Source: Cyanidium caldarium (lineage: Eukaryota; Rhodophyta; Bangiophyceae; Cyanidiales; Cyanidiaceae). Taken from it: a DNA stretch of 64,000 bases. The position numbers and the translations under genes were made by a program. The notes beneath the pieces are model-generated. The model saw nothing but the letters and a program-made list of their open reading frames with translations. It did no database searches and was not told where the DNA came from. Below, piece by piece: positions 47,382 to 55,965 of the stretch. The stretch covers positions 248,001-312,000 of the forward strand of contig JANCYW010000014.1 in assembly GCA_026184775.1 (NCBI GenBank), given 5' to 3'. Numbering within the stretch: position 1 is the stretch's first letter; the number at the start of each line of letters is the position of its first letter.

Positions 47382-49490
47382 TTAGTCTTCAATCTCTGGG
47401 AACAGATACTGCCCAAATACATCCAGGCCACCGCGGCCGCTGCCCTGGTGGGCGCGCACTTCGCGGTCGAAATAGGGCACGCGCAAGAGAGGCAACGGGG
47501 CCGTCTCACCGTCTTTGGCGCCATCTGACGCCAACTGCTGCAGCTTCTCCTGTAGCTGATCGATGCGCTGCTGTTGCACCTGTGCCGTGCGGGCGGCGAA
47601 TGCACCCCAGTCGGCATCGGTGGACGGCACCACCTGATTGATGACCAGACGGTACGAGGCGATGTGTTGCCGCTCCAGCGCGTCGGCCAGTCGCAGCGTC
47701 TCGGCCACGTTCAGGTGCGTCGGTCGCGTCACCAGCACCACTTCGCATTGCTCCGGGTCGTGCAGCGTGTCGCGCAACTGCACCAGCTGGGTGCGGAAAC
47801 GCTCCAGGCGCTGCGCTGGGGTGCCGGCTGCCGGCTCGCCACCAGTGCCGCCACCAGCGTCCGTCGCGGCTGCCGGGGCGTCGCCGCGGAATTGGGTGAA
47901 GAAATTGGTCACCCCGTCCAGTTTGGCCTTGAGCCGCAACAATTTGCCGAGCAGGTTGTCCAAAAAGTCCGGAAACGACAGCAGCCGCAGCGTGTGGCCG
48001 GTGGGCGCCGTATCGATCACGATGTGGTCGTACTTCCCCTGCAAGAGTCCGATGACCCGCGCCAGCGCCACCAGCTCGTCGATGCCCGGTGGCAGCGAGT
48101 CGAATACGTTGCTAAAGTCGCCAATATCCAGGTCCATGCCCAACACTTTGGCCGAGCGCAGCGAGTCCACCGTCTGGCGGAACTCATCCAGGGCGCCCTC
48201 GGCATCGATCTCGTACACCGAAAGATTGTCGCCCACGGCGGTGATGTCGCGCAGGTACGGCGAGCCGCTCGATGGCACCGGCGACGGCGCCACCCCGAAA
48301 ATGTCGCCCAGCGAGTGCGCCGGGTCGGTGGACACCACGATGCAGCGACGGCCGGCGCGCGCCAACTGCATGGCCACGGCGGCGGCAGTGGTGGTCTTGC
48401 CGCAGCCGCCTTTGGCCGCGGTGAGCACCACCTTGCGCAGCGGCGGGTCGGAACCTTCCACAAGCGGGGCGATCACCGCCCCGAACGCCTGCACGCCGTA
48501 CGGCGTACTCACGTCCATGTCGAACACCGGCACTTGCATCACCTGCCGGTGCCGCCGCTCGCCCAACGCACTCTGCAGCCAGCGCAGCGACTGCGCTTGC
48601 GACTGGCGCATCGATACCATGTAGGCCGCGCGCGTCGACGGCGACAACACCATGTTGACCACCACCGCGGCCACCGCCAGACGCCGTTTCCGGGTCAGCT
48701 CCGCGATCAAGCGCACCGACTCGGCCACCGCCATGTCGGTGGGCGTGGTCACAATCACAAACTGCGTCTGGGCGCGGTCGCGCAACGTCTCCGACAGGCG
48801 CTGCATACGCTGCTGGAACCGCTCCACGCGTCGCGCCGCACTGTCCCAATCCTTGCCCGACAACGTCGATGCGGCGGCGGTAATCCACCCGCTGAGGCGC
48901 TGTCGCAGCCGCAGCAACTTGCCCAGAAACGAATCCAAAAAGTCCGGAAACGACAGCAGGCGCAGCGTGTGTCCGGTCGGCGCGGTGTCCATCACCACGC
49001 GGTCGTACTGCTCGGTGAGGTCCAGCACCCGCGCCAGCGCCACAAACTCGTCAGCGCCTGGCGGCACCGTGTCCAGCAGATCCTGCACGTCGGTCAGCCC
49101 GAGCTTGCCCAGATCCACCACATTCTGCGTGGAGATGGTGCGGCGGAACTCCTCCACCGCCTCCGTGGTGTCGATCTCCAGCGCATCCAGGTTCTCGGAC
49201 ACCGCGCAGATGCGGCCGCGAGGGGAGGCGCCGGCCGTCACCGGCCCGTCGACGCCCTCCTGCAGTGCGCCCGAGCCCAGGTCCACGTCCAGCGCATCGC
49301 CCAGCGAGTGCGCCGGGTCGGTCGATATCACCAGCGTGCGCAGGCCGCTCGCCGCCAGACGATACGCCACCGCCGCCGCCGTGGTGGTCTTGCCGGTGCC
49401 GCCCTTGCCGGTCACCAGACACCAGCGCACCGGGGAGTCGCGCGACAACCACCGGGTCAGCGGTGAGGAAGGGTGTTGGGCGGTGGTGGT

Positions 49491-49525
<35 letters not shown>

Positions 49526-49754
49526 TCACGGCAGCGCCCGAGTTGCGAGAGGAAGGGCTCTCGTCGTCGGCAGTCAAACGGAGGGTGCGCACCGAGCGCG
49601 GAAGAAAGGGAGTGTGACGGCGGTTGGGCCAAAGTGCTCGTCGACGAGGACGAATGGCCGTCCGCCAGCACGTCGGTCGTGGCGGTTCCGCGACCGTGCT
49701 GCCATCCCGGCCGCGAAAATGGGGTGAATGGACAGGCGCCAGAAAAGCCGCCAT
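47382..49754 (-). CDS. Tandem ArsA/GET3-type ATPase, probably plastid-targeted
   Basis: 790 residues with two full ArsA/GET3 units in one chain. P-loop 1 is GKGGTGKTTT at about 116 and P-loop 2 AKGGCGKTTTA at about 445. Each unit has STDPAHSLGDA/I, VALARV, the DTAPTGHTLRLLSFPDFLD switch and a family C-terminal half. GET3 ATPases pass tail-anchored proteins to membranes; ArsA drives arsenite efflux. The N-terminus from ATG 49754 (MAAFLAPVHSPHFRGRD) looks like a red-algal transit peptide, followed by an Ala/Thr low-complexity stretch. No CxxC zinc pair of cytosolic GET3 is seen, as in the plastid GET3B type. An in-frame ATG at 49808 adds 18 residues. Confidence 0.9.
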
Positions 49755-50117
49755 CAAGTGCTGGATAATGCCGTTGCCGCTGGCACTGCCATTCTGACTG
49801 GCGTTCATGGCTGGTTACGCGCTTCGCACGCCCGACCACGCACGACGACGCGACCATCACGCGCGAAAGCCGGTGCATCCCTTTCGCGCGATACCCCAGT
49901 GCGGACGCACCGTACCATGCCCCGGATACACAGATAGGACTGGACAGCGCAGAAGAGCAAGACGGCTTTCGGATGCGCAGCCTAGTGCAGCATTCGACTG
50001 TGCGCATCCCATCTCCTGCCACCTCCACATACACGGCGCCATGCAACACTTACAGTATCGCCTCGCCCCCTCCCTCTCACAGAGCGCACGCCCACACTCT
50101 CCTTTACCACAACCTCG
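49755..50117. other. Spacer between ArsA/GET3 and uL18m
   Basis: 363 bases, upstream of the ATPase gene and downstream of uL18m. No gene seen. Confidence 0.4.
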
Positions 50118-50642
50118 CTATGCACGATCCCTCTCCCCGGAGGTGCGACTGGCGCCCTTGACCTCGTACACTCGGATCCCGCTCGCGCAGAACGCCTCGT
50201 AGAAGGCCCTGATCTTGCCGTGGAATCGTCCCGGCCGCTGCCATTGTGCGTGCACAATGCCCACCCGTCGCGCCCGCTCCCCCAACACCTGGCCGATGCG
50301 CCGCGCGCCCTCCACCGACGCGCGACGGTACCCCAGCAGCGGCAGCTCGTGTGTCACCTCGCCCTTCACGACCGGCTTTTGTAGCGTCGACGCCTCCGCC
50401 TCCACCGTGCCGCACTCCTTGTTTACCACTTGCGCCTTGATGTGCTTGCCGCTCAGCGTGAGCACCACCCAGTGCGGCCCGTGCACCCAGTTGCGCACGC
50501 GCGTGCCCAGTCCGCGTCGCCACTCACGACGTGCAACAGAAGCGTAATAGGAAGAAAAGGAACCCGCCACCAGGCTATTGATGGGACGAAGATGATACCC
50601 GCCGAGTGGTCTACTCCACCGCGCCACCCCCGCCAGGCTCAT
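50118..50642 (-). CDS. Ribosomal protein uL18, mitochondrial type
   Basis: 174 residues. The conserved uL18 fold is visible: WVVLTLSGKHIKAQVVN as the first strands, then RRASVEGARRIGQVLGERAR and RVGIVHAQW, then GRFHGKIRAFYEAFCASGIRVYE, the 5S-side helix and last strand of the L18 family. The N-terminal 50 residues are basic and look like a mitochondrial presequence (MSLAGVARWSRPLGGYHLRP). Longer frames upstream (to 51242) run antisense to MOCS1A and are rejected. Head to head with MOCS1A, with starts about 40 bases apart. Confidence 0.75.
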   Translation of the reverse strand: MSLAGVARWSRPLGGYHLRPINSLVAGSFSSYYASVARREWRRGLGTRVRNWVHGPHWVVLTLSGKHIKAQVVNKECGTVEAEASTLQKPVVKGEVTHELPLLGYRRASVEGARRIGQVLGERARRVGIVHAQWQRPGRFHGKIRAFYEAFCASGIRVYEVKGASRTSGERDRA

Positions 50643-50681
50643 GGCGCGCGCCCTCTCGCCGCACAAGCCGTCGTCGACGAC

Positions 50682-51863
50682 ATGGGGCGTCCCCGATGGA
50701 GAAACCGAAACGCGGACGGACGGACGGCGATCGCGCCTCTCTCGGCGCCCGGTGAGACGCTCGGCCTGCATCTTCGCCTCGTAACGGCCATGCGATGGCT
50801 GCGAGACGGGTTCGGCAGGGTGCACACCTACTTGAGAATATCCCTCACGGACAAATGCAACCTGAGGTGTCGGTACTGTATGCCGGAGGCGGGTGTACCG
50901 AACCCGACGCCCAACGCCGCGCTGCTGACGCCGTCCGAGCTGGGCGGTCTGGCGCGCTACCTGGTGCAGGAGCGCGGAGTGCGCAAGTTGCGGCTCACTG
51001 GCGGTGAACCGCTGTTGCGGCACGATTTGTTGGAGGTGCTGCGGGCGCTGCGCTCGGTGACTGGGCGGGAGCAGCGCGCTGCCAGCGGGCTGCACGCGTT
51101 CGGGCTGACCACCAACGCGGTCCACCTGGAGCGGTATCTGCCGGCGCTGGTGGCCAGCGGGTTGGACGCGGTGAATATATCGTTGGACACGTTGCGTGCA
51201 GACCGCTTTACGGCGCTGACGCGGCGCGATGGACAGGCGCACCTGCCGCGGGTGCTGCGGGCGGTGGATGCGGCCGTCGATGCCGGTCTGCGCGTGCGGG
51301 TGAACTGTGTGGTGATGCGCGGCCGCAACGACGACGAACTGGAGACGTTCTGCGAATACTTTGCGCAGGCGCCCGCGCGCGGACTATCGGAGATGGTGGA
51401 TGCGGTGCGATTTATCGAGTACATGCCGTTCGAGGGCAACGAGTGGCACCAGGGCAAGATGGTATCGTACGCGGAGATGCGCCAGCGGCTGCAGCCGCGG
51501 CTGCTGCGCGACACCGCCGAGCCGGACCGACACGACACCACCAAGTACTGGCGGTATCGGACGCGGGACGGTACGGAGGTGCCACTGCGGGTGGGCTTTA
51601 TCACTTCGATGAGCGAGCACTTTTGCGCCGGCTGCAATCGCCTCCGCATCACCGCCAACGGTCACTTGCGGCCGTGCCTTTTCGGACGACACGAAGTCGA
51701 TCTACGGCCGTTTGTACAGCGGGATGACTGGGAGGCGTGCGGTGCGGCCATCGATGCGGCGCTGCTGCGCAAGGCGTTCGCCCTGGGCGGCGCCTCGTCC
51801 GCCCTGAACGACTTGCCACAGCGTATGGCGCACGACCGGCCCATGACCGCCATCGGGGGGTAA
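50682..51863 (+). CDS. MOCS1A: MOCS1A/MoaA, radical SAM GTP 3',8-cyclase
   Basis: Catalyses the first step of molybdenum cofactor synthesis, in mitochondria. From ATG 50682 it has 393 residues. It has the radical-SAM motif CNLRCRYC, then LRLTGGEPLLRHDL, NISLDTLRADRF and NCVVMRGRN. A second 4Fe-4S site follows in HFCAGCNRLRITANGHLRPCLFG. The chain ends in Gly-Gly, the tail needed for activity of MOCS1A/MoaA. Which ATG is used is open: 50592 and 50790 are in frame, and the presequence favours an upstream one. The product feeds nitrate reductase at the left edge. Confidence 0.94.
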   Translation: MGRPRWRNRNADGRTAIAPLSAPGETLGLHLRLVTAMRWLRDGFGRVHTYLRISLTDKCNLRCRYCMPEAGVPNPTPNAALLTPSELGGLARYLVQERGVRKLRLTGGEPLLRHDLLEVLRALRSVTGREQRAASGLHAFGLTTNAVHLERYLPALVASGLDAVNISLDTLRADRFTALTRRDGQAHLPRVLRAVDAAVDAGLRVRVNCVVMRGRNDDELETFCEYFAQAPARGLSEMVDAVRFIEYMPFEGNEWHQGKMVSYAEMRQRLQPRLLRDTAEPDRHDTTKYWRYRTRDGTEVPLRVGFITSMSEHFCAGCNRLRITANGHLRPCLFGRHEVDLRPFVQRDDWEACGAAIDAALLRKAFALGGASSALNDLPQRMAHDRPMTAIGG

Positions 51864-51964
51864 GCGTGCGTGCGTGCGTGCGTTTCTGTGTGGAAAAGGG
51901 TAGACACGGCGTCGACTGCCGACATGACCGGATCGCCCAACAATCTCCTCTCGTCGGCTTCGGC

Positions 51965-52735
51965 TTACTCGTCCTTGCCGCGCACTTGCCGCGTGCCGCT
52001 CACGCGACCGGTGCGTCGCGCCGCGATCAGACCGACCTTTTGGCCGGGCACGCTCCAGCGAGAGACGGTGGTCGGGTGGCCCACGTGCTGGTGGTTACCG
52101 CCGCCGTGCGGGTGATCCACCGGGTTCATGGCCACACCGCGCACGCGCGGCCACTCGTTGCGCTTCGCCTTGTACTTGTGGTAGGCACGACCGGCCTTGA
52201 GCATCGGTTTGGCGGTGCGGCCACCGCCGGCGGCGACGCCCACGGTGGCGCGGCAGGCGCTCGGCACCAGCCGCCGCGCCCCGCTCGGCAACCGCACTCG
52301 CGTCTTGCCGTTCTCCAGGTGATTCACCACCACCGCGTACATGCCAGAGGTGCGGGCCAGCGTGCCCCGGTCGCCCTGCTTGCACTCCAGGTTGCACACG
52401 ATGGTGCCCTCGGGCATGGACGACAGCGGCAGCGTGTTGCCCACCGCTAGCACCGCCTTCTTCCCGCAGTACACCGCCATGCCAGTGTACATACCCTCGA
52501 CGGCTAACATGCGCTCCACGCGCTTCTTGTAGCGGTACGGATCTTGGAACTTGACCAGGGCCACCGGGGCGCCGCGCCCGGGATCGTGCTCGATGGCGGT
52601 CACCAGCCCGCGGATGTACCCGTTGCGCTCGGCGTAGTCTACGGGCCGCAGCTTCACCGCTCCCTTTCGTTTGGCGGTGTGCGCCTTGAACACACCGCCA
52701 GCGCCCTTGCGCTGTCCGCGGATGACGCGACCCAT
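51965..52735 (-). CDS. RPL8: Cytosolic ribosomal protein uL2 (RPL8)
   Basis: 256 residues, the usual length. It starts [20 protein letters not shown] as in all eukaryotic uL2. It contains [30 protein letters not shown] and [19 protein letters not shown]. The peptidyl-transferase loop is [20 protein letters not shown] with the conserved His. It ends in basic residues typical for the family. No intron, which is notable for a ribosomal protein gene. It converges with MOCS1A. Confidence 0.98.
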   Translation of the reverse strand: MGRVIRGQRKGAGGVFKAHTAKRKGAVKLRPVDYAERNGYIRGLVTAIEHDPGRGAPVALVKFQDPYRYKKRVERMLAVEGMYTGMAVYCGKKAVLAVGNTLPLSSMPEGTIVCNLECKQGDRGTLARTSGMYAVVVNHLENGKTRVRLPSGARRLVPSACRATVGVAAGGGRTAKPMLKAGRAYHKYKAKRNEWPRVRGVAMNPVDHPHGGGNHQHVGHPTTVSRWSVPGQKVGLIAARRTGRVSGTRQVRGKDE

Positions 52736-53011
52736 AGCGGGGAGGGGAGTCGATGGAGGAGGCGGATGCGGAACAGGGGGTGCGCTCGAGCGGTGCGCGC
52801 GGAGGGACGCAGAGCGGCGAAGAGGTGCAGCCCGCCGCGCGGGTCGGCGCGTCGAAGAATCCGATATGCGTCAAGACTATACAATCCAGAACAAGCATGG
52901 CCGATCTTTCCCTGTGCGGGTTCCCTGCGCGCGAGTTGGTCTCCGCGTCGCGCGTAGCACACTTGCCCCTGGTTTGCGCTCCAGCTCTTGCCGGACGCCC
53001 ATTCACCTGAA

Positions 53012-54691
53012 ATGTTTGTGAGACCGGTGGGGTCTTTCGGGGCTTCACCGATTGCAACGACATTACGCCCGATATGCCGATTCCCCGTTAAGCACGCCCG
53101 TCGGAAACGCGGGACGCGAGCGGTCCGCCTCCGCATGGAAGGGAGCGACGACGACGACCTGCCCGAGTGGGTCAAAGAGCTGCCGCACATGAAAGAGCCC
53201 AACGTGCCCACCGAACCCCTGCTGCAACCGAAAGCGCCACCGCTGGAGTTTTACTTGGGCCTGCGGGATATCATGGCGCGCAGCGACGACCCCAAAGATC
53301 GTCAGATGGCGGCCGAGCATCCGCTCATGCCCAAGATCGACCAGTACGTGGCCGAGCAGGCGTACCGGGCGGCTTGCGGCGATCCCAACGCGCGCCCCAT
53401 CACGCCTATGCCCGAGGCGGAGGTGCAAAAGGTTATCGACGAGCACGCAGTGTACTATAACGCCCTCTTCGATAAGATCATGGGTATGGGCAAGGACACC
53501 GGCAACGGAGTCACGCTGCGGACCGACGGCGTCGACTTTAGCCAACCGCCGCCGCAAGCGCCCGAGCCGACCGACGAGGAGGTGGAGCAGCTGCTGCGCG
53601 AGTACCGCGGCGTGCCCACCGACAAGATCTTCCCGGGGTACGCGTATGCGCGCGACCACCCCAATGTGCAGCCGCCGCCGCTGGAGTTTGACATGCACGA
53701 CATCCGCCGGTCGGACCCGTACTTGGCAGCTGTGCCGGACGAGATCGCCTACCACATACTGGAGAAAGTAGCCCGGAGGGTCGGGCCGGTGCGCAAGTGG
53801 GCCGTTAATGACACGCGCGGTCCGCGGTATTGCGGCTCAGTGTACTTTACCGACCCGATGTTTACCGACGGGTATGTGCCGTCACAAGGCACCAAGGAAG
53901 AGTTTGGCGGGCAGACCACGTTCCGCGCGCCCACCTGGGAGGAGCAGATCGAGCTCAGCGGCGGTATGGTGCTGGGCGAGGAGCGCATTCGGGCGGCGTG
54001 CGAGTGGACGCGCCGCTACTATCCGGATTTCGGCCGCGAGGACGGCGCGGCCACCGCCGACCCCCTGGGCAGCAGTCGCTGGTTCTTTGAGACGCTGCGC
54101 GACTGCCAACCGCGCTGTGGGTCGATATTTTTGCATTTCGGATGCGGTGACGGCCGCTGGGTGTATGCCGCCATCGCCGCGTTCGATTTCCTGCTCGGAC
54201 GCGGCATTGTGGATGTGCCGCAGGATCAGATCGAGTCGACTGAGGCCGATCGCCTCGTGGCCGCCATCCGACCCATCGGCGAGCGCATCGACAAGGAGAC
54301 CGGCGCCAAGGCCGCGGAGCTTTCTGCCGAGTTTCAGCGGCGGGCACGCGTCGCCACCCCGACCGACAAGTACCGGAATATGGCTGCGAACCCGTTGGCG
54401 GGCGAAAAACAGCAGGAAGAGGAGGAGACGCCGCGCCGCTTTCACACCGACAAGGGCGACTCCATCAAAATCACGCCGGTGATGTTCGAATCGAACGGGC
54501 TGATGTTGTTCGACGCCGACATTTTGTTGTGTCAGTCGCTTGACGACATCGATTTCGCCCGCGTCCGCATCGGCTGCAAACTGATCTGCCGCAACAACCG
54601 ATACGGCGCGGAAGCCGCCCGCTCCACCCGGCGCATCGCTCGGTACGTCTACTTTCGCATCGACGAGACGTATCCGCGGGAAGACGCCTAG
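53012..54691 (+). CDS. Unknown plastid-type protein of 559 residues
   Basis: Family not recognised. The N-terminus from ATG 53012 (MFVRPVGSFGASPIATTLRP) reads as a transit peptide, with a likely cut before MEGSDDDDLPEWVKEL. The mature part is soluble, acidic and rich in Pro and Tyr. It has an internal echo: KAPPLEFYLGLRDI near 85 and PPPLEFDMHDIRRSD near 225, and EVQKVIDEHAVYYNALF. The middle has IFLHFGCGDGRWVYAAIAAFDFLLGRG, with an FGCGDG loop that superficially resembles a SAM-binding glycine motif, but the rest of that fold is not clear. The C-terminal third is more hydrophobic (LMLFDADILLC). Divergent from uL2. Confidence 0.75.
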   Translation: MFVRPVGSFGASPIATTLRPICRFPVKHARRKRGTRAVRLRMEGSDDDDLPEWVKELPHMKEPNVPTEPLLQPKAPPLEFYLGLRDIMARSDDPKDRQMAAEHPLMPKIDQYVAEQAYRAACGDPNARPITPMPEAEVQKVIDEHAVYYNALFDKIMGMGKDTGNGVTLRTDGVDFSQPPPQAPEPTDEEVEQLLREYRGVPTDKIFPGYAYARDHPNVQPPPLEFDMHDIRRSDPYLAAVPDEIAYHILEKVARRVGPVRKWAVNDTRGPRYCGSVYFTDPMFTDGYVPSQGTKEEFGGQTTFRAPTWEEQIELSGGMVLGEERIRAACEWTRRYYPDFGREDGAATADPLGSSRWFFETLRDCQPRCGSIFLHFGCGDGRWVYAAIAAFDFLLGRGIVDVPQDQIESTEADRLVAAIRPIGERIDKETGAKAAELSAEFQRRARVATPTDKYRNMAANPLAGEKQQEEEETPRRFHTDKGDSIKITPVMFESNGLMLFDADILLCQSLDDIDFARVRIGCKLICRNNRYGAEAARSTRRIARYVYFRIDETYPREDA

Positions 54692-54732
54692 CGGCGAGAT
54701 GCGGTCGTCGGCGCCCGGTCACCTGTCTCCGT

Positions 54733-55338
54733 CTACCACAAGAATCGGCGCGTACCGCTGCGGCTGTCGGTGGCGCTGCGCTGCCCGATACTAAAGTCGC
54801 CGCTCTCCGACAGCACCGCCACCAAAAACGGTAGCGGCACCGGGTGGGAGAACTGGTAGCCGTCGCCGCCCACACGAGTCATCTCCTCGATCTCCGTTCG
54901 CAGCAGCTGCGCGCGTTTGCGGTCCGGTGAGCGTCGTTTGCGCACCGGACTGGACGCGCCGCTGGATGAAGTGTCCGCCCAGCTCGCGCTGTGACCACTG
55001 TGCAGCAGTCGCCAGCTGCAGGCGCTGTTGCCGGTCAACTCGTCGCCCGCGTCCGTCTCCCGAGAGCCCCGACGCGGTCGGCGCCGCCGCACCCAATTGA
55101 GTCGCAGCAGCGCCAAGAAACGTCGCCAACCTCTGCGCCATCGTCCTCTCGCCCGAACGCCCTCCTCTGCCGGCCGTTTGGACAGGGTACTGTCCGCCTC
55201 GGCCGAGCTGCTCACCGCACCGTCGACCGGCGGCTGTAACCACAGCTGTCGATCCCGCTCGAACGCCGCAGCTCCGCGAGTTGGCTCCGCGACGCTTGCC
55301 GGAAGCGGTTCGGAAAAGTTGTCGGCCGTCGATGCCAT
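54733..55338 (-). CDS. Hypothetical protein
   Basis: 201 residues, not recognised. MASTADNFSEPLPAS at the start, an Arg-rich middle (RWRRGWRRFLALLRLNWVRRRR), a Ser-rich stretch and SPVRKRRSPDRKRAQLLRTE, then YQFSHPVPLPFLVAVLSESG near the end. No domain or targeting signal is clear. It converges closely with the 559-residue gene, with about 40 bases between stops. It may be a real lineage-specific nuclear protein; coding status is supported only by frame length. Confidence 0.4.
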   Translation of the reverse strand: MASTADNFSEPLPASVAEPTRGAAAFERDRQLWLQPPVDGAVSSSAEADSTLSKRPAEEGVRARGRWRRGWRRFLALLRLNWVRRRRPRRGSRETDAGDELTGNSACSWRLLHSGHSASWADTSSSGASSPVRKRRSPDRKRAQLLRTEIEEMTRVGGDGYQFSHPVPLPFLVAVLSESGDFSIGQRSATDSRSGTRRFLW

Positions 55339-55965
55339 GCCGCCGCCGCCGCCGCCGCCTCCCCAACAGGCAATCACTCGCGCGGGTGCTGGGAGGTTCC
55401 CCGACGAGGTGAACCGAGCGCCGGTTTCCGAACGCGCTGCGCGAGGGTAACGTCAGAGCAACGTGCAGTGCCGGTCATCGGTCACCCAAGCAGGCACCTG
55501 GTGGTCATGCCGCAATAGGTGGCACCCCCGCACACCTCTCGTCGCGACCCGCGTCAGCGACGCTATAGAAAGCGTCCTCAACGCGCTGGAGCGAAACGGT
55601 GCCCGGGCCATCGGCGATCTTTTCTGCGGTGCGTGCGTGCGTGCGCGCGTGCGTGTCCGCGACGACGGCGATTTCGGACCGTCGAAAATGCGCAGCGGCG
55701 GGCCGGAGAGCGCACGAGAGATGATGGAAGCGGTGACGAGGAAGCGGTTGGGTGCGTGTGGTGAAAGAGGTGGGCGTTCGTGTGTGTGTGTGTGTGTGTG
55801 CCAATGATGGTTGGCGTGCAGTTTACAGGAGCCGTGTGGATGCACTCTCGAGGGATGCTGCCCGACGAGCGACGCGCTGCTGGGGCGGCAGGCGCGGCAT
55901 CAACGCGCAAACGCACCGAATGCCATACGGCACATCGACGATACGCATACACCCCGCTTCCACCA
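55339..55965. other. Spacer with (GT)n run
   Basis: No gene is supported. It contains a GT dinucleotide run near 55779-55801 and a GTGC/GCGT-rich patch near 55628-55660. A short minus-strand frame beginning MARAPFRSSALRTL looks presequence-like but is only about 52 codons and has no known domain. Confidence 0.45.

Noticed and set aside
47574-49466. 630-codon plus-strand frame
   Set aside because: Antisense to the tandem ArsA/GET3 gene; no independent evidence.
50643-51242. N-terminal extension of uL18m
   Set aside because: It would run antisense through MOCS1A; the conserved protein and a plausible presequence begin at 50642.
55453-55952. Short minus-strand frames as a small mitochondrial protein
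   Set aside because: They read through a GT microsatellite and have no recognisable domain; evidence too weak to list as a gene.
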